Source: Coprenecus sp949297365
Lineage (GTDB): Bacteria > Bacteroidota > Bacteroidia > Bacteroidales > UBA932
NCBI GenBank assembly: GCA_963931055.1
Contig: OZ006987.1
Coordinates: forward strand, 2,294,001 to 2,358,000
DNA length: 64,000 nt
Direction: 5' to 3'
Both the position numbers and the translations under genes were made by a program. The first letter of the stretch is position 1, and each line of letters starts with the position of its first letter. A model generated the notes under the pieces. That model saw only the letters and a program-made list of their open reading frames with translations. It was not told where the DNA came from and searched no databases. This document shows, one piece after another, positions 33,537 to 43,025 of the stretch.

Positions 33537-34843
33537 GAGACTACAGAATATCCGTGGCCGGGACCGGCTACGTAGGGCTCAGCATGGCTACGCTGCTGTC
33601 CCAGCACCACCACGTGACCGCGGTGGACGTCATACCCGAGAAGGTGGAGATGATAAACGCACGTCGTTCACCCATACAGGACGAGTACATTGAGAAATAT
33701 TTAGCGGAGAAACCCCTCGACCTGACGGCGACACTCGACGGACGCAGCGCCTACTCCGACGCAGACTTCGTGGTCATCGCCGCACCGACGAACTACGACC
33801 CGGTGCGCAACTACTTCGACACCTCCCACGTGGAGGAGGTCATCGACCTGGTGCTGGAGGCGAACCCCGATGCTGTGATGGTCGTCAAGTCCACAGTCCC
33901 CGTGGGCTACTGCCGCAGCCTCTACGTGAGGTACTGGAAGCGGGGCGTGAGGAGGCTGAACCTGCTCTTCTCCCCCGAGTTCCTGCGCGAGAGCAAGGCC
34001 TTGTACGACAACCTCTACCCCAGCCGCATCATCGTTGGAGTACCGAAGACGATAGACGGCCCAGGGTTTGAGGAGGAGAACGGCGCGATAGAGGCCATAG
34101 CCGACATCCCGTTCCTGGAGGAGGCCGCGCGCACCTTTGCCGGACTGCTGCAGGAGGGAGCGTTGAAACAGGACATCCCGACCCTGTTCATGGGGCTGAA
34201 GGAGGCCGAGGCCGTCAAGCTCTTCGCCAACACGTACCTCGCTCTCAGGGTGAGCTACTTCAACGAGCTGGACACCTACGCCGAGGTCAAGGGCCTGGAC
34301 ACCCGCGCCATCATCGAGGGCGTGTGCCTCGACCCGAGGATAGGGACGCACTACAACAACCCGTCGTTCGGCTACGGCGGCTACTGCCTCCCCAAGGACA
34401 CCAAGCAGTTGCTGGCCAACTACGCCGACGTGCCCCAGAACATGATGACCGCCATCGTGGAGAGCAACCGCACGCGCAAGGACTTCATCGCGGGCCAGGT
34501 ACTGAAGATGGCCGGGGCGCACGAGTACGACGGCGGCTGGGATCCGTCAAGGGAGAGGGACGTGGTCATCGGGGTGTACCGCCTGACGATGAAGTCTGGC
34601 AGCGACAACTTCCGCCAGAGCAGCATCCAGGGCGTGATGAAGCGCATCCGGGCCAAGGGCGCCACCATCATCATCTACGAGCCGACCCTCGCGGACGGCA
34701 GCACGTTCTTCGGCAGCAGGGTCGTCAACGACCTGGAGGAGTTCAAGCGCCTCTCCAAGGCCGTCATCGCCAACCGCTACGACCCCTGCCTCAACGACAT
34801 AAAAGACAAGGTCTACACACGCGACATCTTCAACCGCGACTGA
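33533..34843 (+). CDS. ugd: UDP-glucose 6-dehydrogenase
   Basis: Oxidises UDP-glucose to UDP-glucuronate with two NAD+. It has 436 residues: the N-terminal Rossmann motif GTGYVGLSMATLL, the central helix, and the catalytic cysteine in FGYGGYCLPKDT. The short N-terminal spacing resembles the Klebsiella Ugd type rather than the UDP-ManNAc dehydrogenases, so glucuronate is the likely product. The gene is markedly GC-rich (37 of 60 bases in 34381-34440) compared with the genes on its right. Its start overlaps the end of the toxin remnant. Confidence 0.85.
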   Translation: MRDYRISVAGTGYVGLSMATLLSQHHHVTAVDVIPEKVEMINARRSPIQDEYIEKYLAEKPLDLTATLDGRSAYSDADFVVIAAPTNYDPVRNYFDTSHVEEVIDLVLEANPDAVMVVKSTVPVGYCRSLYVRYWKRGVRRLNLLFSPEFLRESKALYDNLYPSRIIVGVPKTIDGPGFEEENGAIEAIADIPFLEEAARTFAGLLQEGALKQDIPTLFMGLKEAEAVKLFANTYLALRVSYFNELDTYAEVKGLDTRAIIEGVCLDPRIGTHYNNPSFGYGGYCLPKDTKQLLANYADVPQNMMTAIVESNRTRKDFIAGQVLKMAGAHEYDGGWDPSRERDVVIGVYRLTMKSGSDNFRQSSIQGVMKRIRAKGATIIIYEPTLADGSTFFGSRVVNDLEEFKRLSKAVIANRYDPCLNDIKDKVYTRDIFNRD

Positions 34844-35024
34844 TTGGGGGATGACTACTCTGCGTTTACGGTAAACAAGGCTCTGGGTGTTTTAAATTCT
34901 CTCAGGGTATGGAATCATATATACAGCTATATCTCTAATATACAAAACAAAACGGCAAATTCACAAATCGGCATCGGCAAGTGCCCGACAGGATGTGTGT
35001 GCCTATTATTGACAACGAGCATTG

Positions 35025-36542
35025 ATGCAGCCCTCTACAAGAATCATTGTAAACACTCTCGCTCAATACGGCAGGACCATCATAAACCTGGTTCTTTCCT
35101 TGTACTCGTCCCGTCTTGTACTTAACATACTCGGCATTGAGGATTATGGAATCTATTCACTGGTGGCGGGTGTGGTAAGTATGCTGTCCTTTATTACAAA
35201 CTCTCTTGTAGGAAGCACACAGCGTTTTTTATCCGTAGCACAGGGAAAAGGAGACAAGGAGGAGCTGAAAAGCATCTTCAGCAACAGCGTCCTTATACAT
35301 GTGGGACTTGGCCTGCTGGTAGCACTGATACTTGAGGCTTGTACTCCTTTGCTGTTCAACGGATTCCTGAACATACCCCACGGTCGTGAGAAGGCGGCTG
35401 CGTCAATATACCAGATGGTGATACTAATGGTGTACATATCATTTATAGCATCGCCGTACAGGGCTCTGCTTGTATCACGTGAGAATATAGTCTATACTTC
35501 CATAATTGATGTCGTGGACGGTGCGTTAAAAGTCCTGCTTGTCATGATGATGAGAGTCGTAGGACACGACAAGCTTCTGACGTACGGATGGGTGATGTTG
35601 TCAATCAGTGCATTCAATCTCCTTGCGTTCTCTATATACAGCCACAGAAGATATGAGGAGTGCATATTTCCAAGACTCAGGCTTTTCACAACGGCCTTTC
35701 TCAAAAAACTGTTCTCGTACACCGGATGGGTTGTATACTCGACATTGTGTATTGCGTTGAGAACTCAGGGACTCGCAGTTGTCCTTAACAGGGCATTGGG
35801 CACGGCAGTGAACGCCGCGTATGGCATCGGATCTCAGATATCCGGCATGGTCAGCAATATCAGTACGGCGTTCACCAACGCCATATCGCCTCAGCTTATG
35901 GCCGCTGAGGGAAGGCAGGACAGAAAGAATATGTGGCTTCTGGCTGGCCTGCAGAGCAAGTACGCCTTCCTCCTGCTCTCAATGATAGGCATTCCCGTCA
36001 TGTTTGAAATGCCTGCACTGCTCGAGCTGTGGCTTGGAAACGTCCCGGAACATGCCGTATTATTCGGAAGGATGTTTCTTCTCATGCTGATAATTGATAT
36101 GATGACGACAGGTCTAGGAGTCGCAAACAGAGCGATAGGTAAAATAGGTCTGTATACTTTTGTAACGTTTACTCCTAAGTTGCTAATACTTCCAATATCT
36201 TGGTATTTGCTGAATAAGGACTCTTCATTAATGTTAATCTGTCTTGCAATAGTTTTAATTGAGTCTCTATGTATGTTACTGCGTATTCCGTTCAGTTTAA
36301 AGGAGGATGGTTTTAACGCTAGACATTTCTTCACTGAGGTGTTTTTAAAGACTTTGCCACCGGTAATAGTAAGCATAATTGTTTGTATAACAATCTGTCT
36401 GTCAATCACATCATCTTATAGATGGATGATTACCTTAGCTCTATCAGTGTCTCTATTCATGTTTGTTGCATATAAAGCCTCGTTAGGAATAAATGAACGC
36501 AATAAAGTATCAAATCTATTTAACTATATTTTTAAAAAGTAG
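35025..36542 (+). CDS. wzx: Oligosaccharide flippase (Wzx-like, MATE/MVF superfamily)
   Basis: A 505-residue polytopic protein with about 12-14 hydrophobic helices, beginning MQPSTRIIVNTLAQYGRTIINLVLSLYSSR. It would flip the lipid-linked repeat unit to the periplasmic face. SLVGSTQRFLSVAQG and ISGMVSNISTAFTNAISPQL are typical of Wzx proteins in Bacteroidota. The ATG at 35025 is preferred over a TTG at 35022. A gap of 181 bases separates it from ugd; it contains no supported gene. Composition falls from mixed to AT-rich within this gene. Confidence 0.9.
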   Translation: MQPSTRIIVNTLAQYGRTIINLVLSLYSSRLVLNILGIEDYGIYSLVAGVVSMLSFITNSLVGSTQRFLSVAQGKGDKEELKSIFSNSVLIHVGLGLLVALILEACTPLLFNGFLNIPHGREKAAASIYQMVILMVYISFIASPYRALLVSRENIVYTSIIDVVDGALKVLLVMMMRVVGHDKLLTYGWVMLSISAFNLLAFSIYSHRRYEECIFPRLRLFTTAFLKKLFSYTGWVVYSTLCIALRTQGLAVVLNRALGTAVNAAYGIGSQISGMVSNISTAFTNAISPQLMAAEGRQDRKNMWLLAGLQSKYAFLLLSMIGIPVMFEMPALLELWLGNVPEHAVLFGRMFLLMLIIDMMTTGLGVANRAIGKIGLYTFVTFTPKLLILPISWYLLNKDSSLMLICLAIVLIESLCMLLRIPFSLKEDGFNARHFFTEVFLKTLPPVIVSIIVCITICLSITSSYRWMITLALSVSLFMFVAYKASLGINERNKVSNLFNYIFKK

Positions 36543-36550
36543 ACAATAAA

Positions 36551-37492
36551 ATGTTTTTAGGAGAGACCAAAAGATTAATAAAGAGATATTTACACCCTTT
36601 ATATATAGCATATTATCAGATATACACTTTTTATTGTAAAAAATATCCACGAAGGGTAGTGAATAAGAGGTATAAACACCGTTTTAGACGCTCGATTGAT
36701 TGGAATAGCCCCAAAGAAATGAATGAGAAAATTATATGGATGCAGTTTAATGGGGATACATCTAAATGGAGTGAATTAGCAGATAAATACAAAGCAAGGG
36801 AGTATTTGAAAAGTAAAGGATATAATGATATATTGGTACCTCTTTTAGGTGTCTGGAGGAAAGCGTCTGATATAGACTTTGACATACTGCCTTGCAGTTT
36901 TGCTCTAAAAACAAACCATGGTTTTGGTGATGTTATTATTGTTAAGGATAAAACAACAATAGACCAAGATTATATACGTCATAAGATGGCAGATGCCTTA
37001 CAGCAAACTTTTGGAATAATAACAATAGAACCTCATTATACTTTGATTGAGCCGCTTATTATCGCGGAGCAGATGCTTAATCAACATTCTATTTATTCAA
37101 CATCAGTAATTGACTATAAATTTTATTGCGCTAGTGGAAAGCCTATTTGTTGTGGCGTATTTTATGATAGAGACCCATTAACGCATACAACTAACTCTAC
37201 CTTTTATGATTTGATGTGGAGGCGTCATGATGAGTGGAAGTATGTGTTGGGTAAGTCCCAATCCAAGGATATTCCAAAGCCTATAAATTTTAATCGCATG
37301 ATACAGATTTGTGAGGATTTATCGCATGATTTCCCATTTGTCCGTTTAGATTTTTATGAAGTTGATAACAAATTATATTTTAGTGAATTTACTTTTACTC
37401 CGGCTGCATATAGTGGTGGTAGTTTAAGTGATGAAGCCTGTTACTTTATAGGAGAGCAAATTAATATAAATTACAGAGATGGAAAATCGTGA
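36551..37492 (+). CDS. TupA-like ATP-grasp protein
   Basis: A 313-residue protein of the TupA-like ATP-grasp family, named after a teichuronopeptide synthesis protein. Diagnostic segments are NEKIIWMQFNGDTSKWSELA, DKYKAREYLKSKGY, FALKTNHGFGDV (ATP-grasp lysine region) and RLDFYEVDNKLYFSEFTFTP near the end. Members may form amide bonds between sugar acids and amino acids or amines, but few have been tested. Ugd upstream could supply the glucuronate carboxyl. It overlaps the acyltransferase gene by 14 bases. A second TupA-like gene lies at 53341-54288. Confidence 0.82.
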   Translation: MFLGETKRLIKRYLHPLYIAYYQIYTFYCKKYPRRVVNKRYKHRFRRSIDWNSPKEMNEKIIWMQFNGDTSKWSELADKYKAREYLKSKGYNDILVPLLGVWRKASDIDFDILPCSFALKTNHGFGDVIIVKDKTTIDQDYIRHKMADALQQTFGIITIEPHYTLIEPLIIAEQMLNQHSIYSTSVIDYKFYCASGKPICCGVFYDRDPLTHTTNSTFYDLMWRRHDEWKYVLGKSQSKDIPKPINFNRMIQICEDLSHDFPFVRLDFYEVDNKLYFSEFTFTPAAYSGGSLSDEACYFIGEQININYRDGKS

Positions 37493-38468
37493 GTATAGTA
37501 TAGATGTTCTAAGGTTTATAGGTTTGTCTTTAATAATATTAGCGCATGTAAGCCCTCCCTACTGGCTACAACAAGCACGTTGTTTTGATGTTCCTTTGAT
37601 GTTATTTATATCTGGTCTTACGTGCTCCAATAAAGCCATAGCAAGTTATAAAGATTTTGTTGTCAAAAGATTTAAACGGTTAGTTTATCCTGTCTGGTTT
37701 TTTTTAATATTGTATTTTACATTAATATTAATCGCTCAAAGTTTTAACTTGATTCCAAATTATCTAACTGGAAGAAAAATTCTTGAGTCCTTCTTATTGC
37801 TAGATGGTATTGGTTATGTATGGATAATAAGAGTGTTTTTACTCATAATGCTTATTACTCCATTACTGCAAAAAATAAACAACGTAATAAAAAATGATTA
37901 TGTATTCATTGTTGCTATTTGGGCATTGCTTTCAATTAATGAAATAGCCCTGCATTTAGACATGACTTTCCCCAATATCGTTCAATTTATTGTATCGAAC
38001 TATGTAGCTTATGCATTGGGTTATTCCGCTTTATTTTTAATAGGTTTAAGATTAAGATTTGCTGATAAAAAAATAATTATACGATATGTGTTCATTTGGG
38101 CGATTATATTTATAATATTGACATACAACAATATAGAATATTATGGAGTAATAAACATTACAGGATTTAAATATCCGCCTCAATTGTTCTTCTTAACATA
38201 TGGGATTTTTGTAAGTTGCTTTTTATGGGCATTAAAAGAACTATTTGCAAAAATATCGTTAAAAGCTGTATTATTTGTTGGTAAAAATACCATATGGATT
38301 TATTTATGGCACATTCCTTTTGTCATTCTATGTAATAAATACATAGAGTATTGTGCTTTGAGATATCTTATATGCTATTTTTCTGCCATAATTATTTTTT
38401 ACTTGCAGTATCAAGTAGTAAACAAGTATTTAAAGAATAGAAGTATTTTTAAATATTTAATAGGCTAA
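37479..38468 (+). CDS. Acyltransferase family 3 membrane protein
   Basis: A 329-residue integral membrane acyltransferase with about ten helices. The N-terminal motif YSIDVLRFIGLSLIILAHV contains the histidine expected in the first catalytic segment. Such proteins add O-acetyl or similar groups to surface polysaccharides. The gene is extremely AT-rich (15 of 60 bases are G or C in 38041-38100). It overlaps the TupA-like gene and abuts the following GT2 gene. Confidence 0.85.
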   Translation: MENREYSIDVLRFIGLSLIILAHVSPPYWLQQARCFDVPLMLFISGLTCSNKAIASYKDFVVKRFKRLVYPVWFFLILYFTLILIAQSFNLIPNYLTGRKILESFLLLDGIGYVWIIRVFLLIMLITPLLQKINNVIKNDYVFIVAIWALLSINEIALHLDMTFPNIVQFIVSNYVAYALGYSALFLIGLRLRFADKKIIIRYVFIWAIIFIILTYNNIEYYGVINITGFKYPPQLFFLTYGIFVSCFLWALKELFAKISLKAVLFVGKNTIWIYLWHIPFVILCNKYIEYCALRYLICYFSAIIIFYLQYQVVNKYLKNRSIFKYLIG

Positions 38469-39383
38469 ATGAATAATCATATTAATTACTCGATAATTAT
38501 TCCGCACAAAAATAATTTAGAATTGCTTAGGAGGTGTCTTCTTTCTATTCCTAATAGAACAGACATACAAAGAATAGTGGTGGATGATTGTAGTGCCCAA
38601 TCCACAGTAAAGGAGCTTCTTAAACTTGAAGACAACAGTACTAAAATAATATTAACAACAGAGAATAAAGGTGCTGGATACGCCAGAAACATAGGTTTAA
38701 AAAATGCCGTTGGAGAATGGATAGTATTTGCAGACAGCGATGATACTTTTGAGACAGAACAATTAAGTATTGCCATGTCTGAATGTTTGTGCGATGAAAA
38801 AACAGATGTTATTTATTTTGATGTAAATTGTTACGACAGTACTACTGGAAAATTTTCAGATGATTTAAATGAGCAATATAAAAGATATCTTTTCGATAGA
38901 AATGATTGCGAAAATTTGTGTAGATACTGGATTAGAGCTCCATGGGGTAAATTCATACGAAAAATACTTATTGATAAATACAACATACGATTTTCAGAGG
39001 TGCCTGTCAGTAATGATTTGATGTTTAGTCTTAAAATTGGGTATTACGCATCATGCGTGAAAGTATATAAACAATTATGCGTTTATAATTATTTTGTCTG
39101 GAAATCCTCGCTAACAGCACATTCTAAACTTAATTATAGTTTATTAAAAGTGCATATTCAAACATCCTATGAAAGAAATGAATTTATTGAGTCACATCAT
39201 ATTCCTATAAAATATAGAACAAATTATTTTTATATACTGCCTGCCGTATACAGAACAAATAAAATTGAGGCAATTAAAACATTTATGGAAATGGCGAAAA
39301 AAACACCAATAAGATATTTATTTCAGGATATTTTTAAGGTTTTAATAGATTTTTTCTGCCATACTAATAAAAAATTAAAATAG
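38469..39383 (+). CDS. Glycosyltransferase family 2
   Basis: A 304-residue GT-A fold transferase. Nucleotide-sugar binding residues lie in YSIIIPHKNNLELLRRCL and the DxD-like motif is FADSDDTFE. The acceptor and donor are unknown. It starts immediately after the acyltransferase stop codon and one base before the polymerase gene, within the AT-rich block 36541-40632. Confidence 0.88.
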   Translation: MNNHINYSIIIPHKNNLELLRRCLLSIPNRTDIQRIVVDDCSAQSTVKELLKLEDNSTKIILTTENKGAGYARNIGLKNAVGEWIVFADSDDTFETEQLSIAMSECLCDEKTDVIYFDVNCYDSTTGKFSDDLNEQYKRYLFDRNDCENLCRYWIRAPWGKFIRKILIDKYNIRFSEVPVSNDLMFSLKIGYYASCVKVYKQLCVYNYFVWKSSLTAHSKLNYSLLKVHIQTSYERNEFIESHHIPIKYRTNYFYILPAVYRTNKIEAIKTFMEMAKKTPIRYLFQDIFKVLIDFFCHTNKKLK

Positions 39384-39384
39384 A

Positions 39385-40632
39385 ATGTGTGGTTGCATAT
39401 TGTTTTTTATAGTATTTTTAGTAAACTCTTTTTGGTTGTATAAAAAAGACGGAATGTCTCCTTCTGTCTTTCTATACTTTTTATATTCTGCATCAGCCTT
39501 CTGTTCAATAATTCTATTGGCATGTTATGACAATGGACAAAATCCATTAATAAATGATTACAACAGTGGGGTAATATATTTAACAATTGCATTATTGTTA
39601 TTCCTATATCCTTTTAAAGTAATAGATTACAGCAAGATAAAAGCACTGACAATACCGGCAGACAACATATATAGGCCAATGGTTATTATATGTACTTTGC
39701 TATCTTATTTTTCAATAATATATTTTACGAGAATATGCGTGTCCGTTTTTCAAACAGACATTACAAACGTGGCGACTTATAGACATCTAGTTGCAATAGG
39801 AGAAAATCCTTTCATAGCAAATTCAATATTCAATACAATAGCGGGAACTTCAGCTTCTTTTTATGTACTTCAGCTATTGTTTTTTTTTGTATCGTTGCTT
39901 AATAATGAAAAGATAAAAAAAACATCAATAATATTACTTCTGTCGAGTTTGTCCTATCCATTGTATGTGTTAGCATATTTGGGTAGAGACGGTATTGTTT
40001 TTTGGCTATTTTCATTTATATCGTTATACCTAATGTTCCGAAAGTATTTATCCGACACAGTTCTTAATAAACTGAAAAAAATTCTAATTATTATATCTGT
40101 CCCATTGCTCTTGCTCTTTGTTTGGATAACCGTAGGACGTTTTGTTTATGGAGAAGGTTTTAATAACATTTTATATCCGATAGTGAATTACATGGGCCAA
40201 CCACCCATTAACTTCGCAGAATTTTTTTATACAGGCATTCGCAACATGGGATTTGGGGCAAACATGTTCCCTCTCATTTTTCATGAACAGAATGATATTA
40301 GCATACAACTTGAACAATACAACATCGTAACATGGGTTTTCAAAACATTTGTATCTTCAATGTATTCCGACTTTGGTCCAATATTGACATTATGCATAGC
40401 CGCAGTATTGATTATTGCATTTTACATTTCATATAAAAATATTAAGTACAGTAAATGCTTCTCATTCTCTTTTCTAATATTGTTCAATCTTTTTTTTACA
40501 ATTTATAGTCAAGGAGTGTTTTATTTCAGGCAGTATAATAGAGTTGGAAACTTATTCATTATTATCATGTTATTATTAGCGTTTGTTTTAACATTCCTAC
40601 CAAAACGCACAATAATATTGAAAAAGACATAA
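39385..40632 (+). CDS. wzy: O-antigen/capsule repeat-unit polymerase (Wzy-like)
   Basis: A 415-residue membrane protein with about 11-12 helices and a large periplasmic loop around residues 210-330 (GRFVYGEGFNNILYPIVNYM, with NMGFGANMFPLIF). Sequence identity in this family is low; the call rests on topology and on position between glycosyltransferases with the flippase upstream. It joins repeat units at the periplasmic face. It is strongly AT-rich. Confidence 0.8.
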   Translation: MCGCILFFIVFLVNSFWLYKKDGMSPSVFLYFLYSASAFCSIILLACYDNGQNPLINDYNSGVIYLTIALLLFLYPFKVIDYSKIKALTIPADNIYRPMVIICTLLSYFSIIYFTRICVSVFQTDITNVATYRHLVAIGENPFIANSIFNTIAGTSASFYVLQLLFFFVSLLNNEKIKKTSIILLLSSLSYPLYVLAYLGRDGIVFWLFSFISLYLMFRKYLSDTVLNKLKKILIIISVPLLLLFVWITVGRFVYGEGFNNILYPIVNYMGQPPINFAEFFYTGIRNMGFGANMFPLIFHEQNDISIQLEQYNIVTWVFKTFVSSMYSDFGPILTLCIAAVLIIAFYISYKNIKYSKCFSFSFLILFNLFFTIYSQGVFYFRQYNRVGNLFIIIMLLLAFVLTFLPKRTIILKKT

Positions 40633-40691
40633 TCATTATGGTGTATCAGCATAATATGTTTGAAAATAGTACGAAGCATTAATTTTCTTAT

Positions 40692-41843
40692 ATGCAAATT
40701 TTGGTGAATGCCTCAAATCTAAAGAAAGGAGGCGGGCTGCAGGTTGCAGATTCATTTTGCTGTCTGTTGAATCAGTATGAGCGGCATAGGTTTGTAGTGG
40801 TACTGTCGCACTATCTTGCAACAACAGCCAAACAGATAGAGAAATATTCCAATGTCAAGGTCATTATGTATGACATGCCGAAAAATATCCGTACATTTTT
40901 TACCGGCAGGGACATGCAAATGGACAGCATTGTTGAGAAGGAGGGAGTGGATGCGGTGCTTACTATTTTTGGCCCGTCTTTATGGATTCCCAAAGTATTA
41001 CACATAAGTGGATTTGCCCGCGCGCATTGTGTTCTGAAAGATTCACCGTATTTTACACGAATGCGCTGGAATGAGCGCTTGATGTCAGGTTTTAATCGAG
41101 AACTTCTTCTTTGGGCTTTTAAGCGGTGTGCAAATGTGTATTTCACAGAAAACGAGTATATTTCTACAAAGTTACGCAGTATTCTTAATGGGAAAACAGT
41201 GTACACTGTCACGAATTACTATAATCAGGTCTTAGATGATTCCGCCAGATGGACTGATGAAATTAATTTACCTCAGTTCAACGGAATTACATTACTGACC
41301 ATATCCGCCAATTACCCCCATAAAAATCTGCCAATAATTATCCCTACAATCCACTATCTCAAAGAGAAATATCCAGACTTTTCTTTCCGTTTTGTGCTGA
41401 CAATCGACAAAGAGAATCTTGTTTCAGGTGATGATTCAGCGTTGAGCAATATCGTATTCCTTGGGACAGTGCCATTAACCGAGTGTCCACATCTATACGA
41501 ACAGAGCGACATTGTTTTCTCCTCATCGCTATTGGAGTGCTTCACCGCAGTCTATCCTGAAGCCATGCGTATGGGCAAGCCGATCATCACCACTGACTTG
41601 AATTTCTCCAGATCTCTGTGCGGTGATGCCGCTCTTTACTATGACGCCCTGTCATCGGCCGCATTTGGAGAAGCAATATACAAACTGGCCAATGATGATT
41701 TGCTGCGTAACGAGTTGGTTGAAAAGGGGAAGAAGCAGCTGATTAATTATGACACATACGAAGCAAGGGCCGATAAACTCATCAGCATAGTTGAAAAAGA
41801 ATACATGCAACGAAACAATAATTTAAATTCAAGACAGAAATAA
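40692..41843 (+). CDS. Glycosyltransferase family 4 (GT1 domain)
   Basis: A 383-residue GT-B fold transferase. The N-terminal acceptor domain begins MQILVNASNLKKGGGLQVADSF, and the C-terminal donor domain has SSLLECFTAVYPEAMRMGKPII, the E-x7-E motif of the family. A TATGTTTG at 40655-40662 in the 59-base gap before it could be an internal promoter, but no -33 element supports it. Its stop codon overlaps the next ATG by one base (TAATG). Composition rises again here. Confidence 0.87.
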   Translation: MQILVNASNLKKGGGLQVADSFCCLLNQYERHRFVVVLSHYLATTAKQIEKYSNVKVIMYDMPKNIRTFFTGRDMQMDSIVEKEGVDAVLTIFGPSLWIPKVLHISGFARAHCVLKDSPYFTRMRWNERLMSGFNRELLLWAFKRCANVYFTENEYISTKLRSILNGKTVYTVTNYYNQVLDDSARWTDEINLPQFNGITLLTISANYPHKNLPIIIPTIHYLKEKYPDFSFRFVLTIDKENLVSGDDSALSNIVFLGTVPLTECPHLYEQSDIVFSSSLLECFTAVYPEAMRMGKPIITTDLNFSRSLCGDAALYYDALSSAAFGEAIYKLANDDLLRNELVEKGKKQLINYDTYEARADKLISIVEKEYMQRNNNLNSRQK

Positions 41844-42934
41844 TGTCAGTATTCACGGAGAAAGTCCTGTTGATAACAGGCGGCACGGGCAGTTTCGGTA
41901 ACGCCGTGCTCAGGAGGTTCCTCGACAGCGGCCTCAGGGAGATCCGCATCTTCTCCCGCGACGAGAAGAAGCAGGATGACATGCGCCACGGCCTGCAGGC
42001 GCGGTGCCCGGAGCTGTCTGGGAAGGTGAAGTTCTACATAGGCGACGTCCGCGACAGGGCGTCGGTGGACGTGGTGATGCGCGGTGTGGACTACGTGTTC
42101 AGCGCCGCGGCCCTCAAGCAGGTGCCCTCGTGCGAGTTCTTCCCGATGGAGGCCACGCGCACGAACGTCCTGGGCACGGAGAACGTGCTCCTCTCGGCCA
42201 TAGAGCACGGGGTGAGGAACGTGGTGGTGCTCTCCACCGACAAGGCGGCGTACCCCATCAACGCGATGGGCATCTCCAAGGCCCTGATGGAGAAGGTTGC
42301 GATAGCCAAGGGGCGCGAGCTCGGGGAGGGGGCGGCGACGACCATATGCTGCACGCGCTACGGCAACGTGATGGCCAGCCGCGGCAGCGTGATACCTCTG
42401 TGGGTGGAGCAGATGATGGAAGGCCAGCCCATAACCATAACGGACCCGAACATGACCCGCTTCATGATGACCCTGGACGATGCGGTGGACCTGGTGATAT
42501 ACGCCTTCGAGCACGGCCACAACGGCGACCTGTTCGTGCAGAAGGCACCAGCGGCCACACTGGACACCCTCGCCCGGGCGTTGAAGGAGATCTACGCCGA
42601 GATTGACCCCAGGTACGGCGAGACCGAGGTGAGGATCATCGGCACGCGCCACGGGGAGAAGTTGTACGAGACCCTCGTGACCCGCGAGGAGATGGCCCGC
42701 GCCATCGACATGGGCGGCTACTACCGCATCCCCTGCGACACGCGCGACCTGAACTACGACAAGTTCTTCAGGGAGGGCAGCGAGGACGTCTCCAGGATAG
42801 AGGACTACCACAGTCACAACACCCGGCGCCTGGACGTGGAGGGCATGAAGGAGCTGCTCCTCCGCCTGCGCTTCATACAGGAGGACCTCGGACTGATCCC
42901 AAGGGCCAAGGCACGAGACATACGCTCAGAGTAG
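41843..42934 (+). CDS. UDP-GlcNAc 4,6-dehydratase/5-epimerase (WbjB/FnlA/CapE-like)
   Basis: First enzyme of UDP-L-FucNAc synthesis, converting UDP-GlcNAc to the 4-keto-6-deoxy-L-talo/ido series. It has 363 residues and is soluble, with the NAD motif TGGTGSFGNAVLRRF, FSRDEKKQDDMRH and STDKAAYPINAMGISK (Met in place of the SDR Tyr, as in this subfamily). It is followed by WbjC and WbjD homologues in the standard order. The gene is very GC-rich and has long chance open frames on other strands, unlike its left neighbours. Confidence 0.92.
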   Translation: MSVFTEKVLLITGGTGSFGNAVLRRFLDSGLREIRIFSRDEKKQDDMRHGLQARCPELSGKVKFYIGDVRDRASVDVVMRGVDYVFSAAALKQVPSCEFFPMEATRTNVLGTENVLLSAIEHGVRNVVVLSTDKAAYPINAMGISKALMEKVAIAKGRELGEGAATTICCTRYGNVMASRGSVIPLWVEQMMEGQPITITDPNMTRFMMTLDDAVDLVIYAFEHGHNGDLFVQKAPAATLDTLARALKEIYAEIDPRYGETEVRIIGTRHGEKLYETLVTREEMARAIDMGGYYRIPCDTRDLNYDKFFREGSEDVSRIEDYHSHNTRRLDVEGMKELLLRLRFIQEDLGLIPRAKARDIRSE

Positions 42935-43025
42935 CGGAGAGGACGCACCGCACTGCGGGTGCGCAGAACAGCAGTATCCATATCCGGGATATTCTATCCC
43001 CAAACAATAATAAACAGATATCACA

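Noticed and set aside
34844..35125. A 93-codon frame between ugd and the flippase
   Set aside because: It overlaps the flippase start by about 100 bases and its translation resembles no family; the flippase start is well supported.
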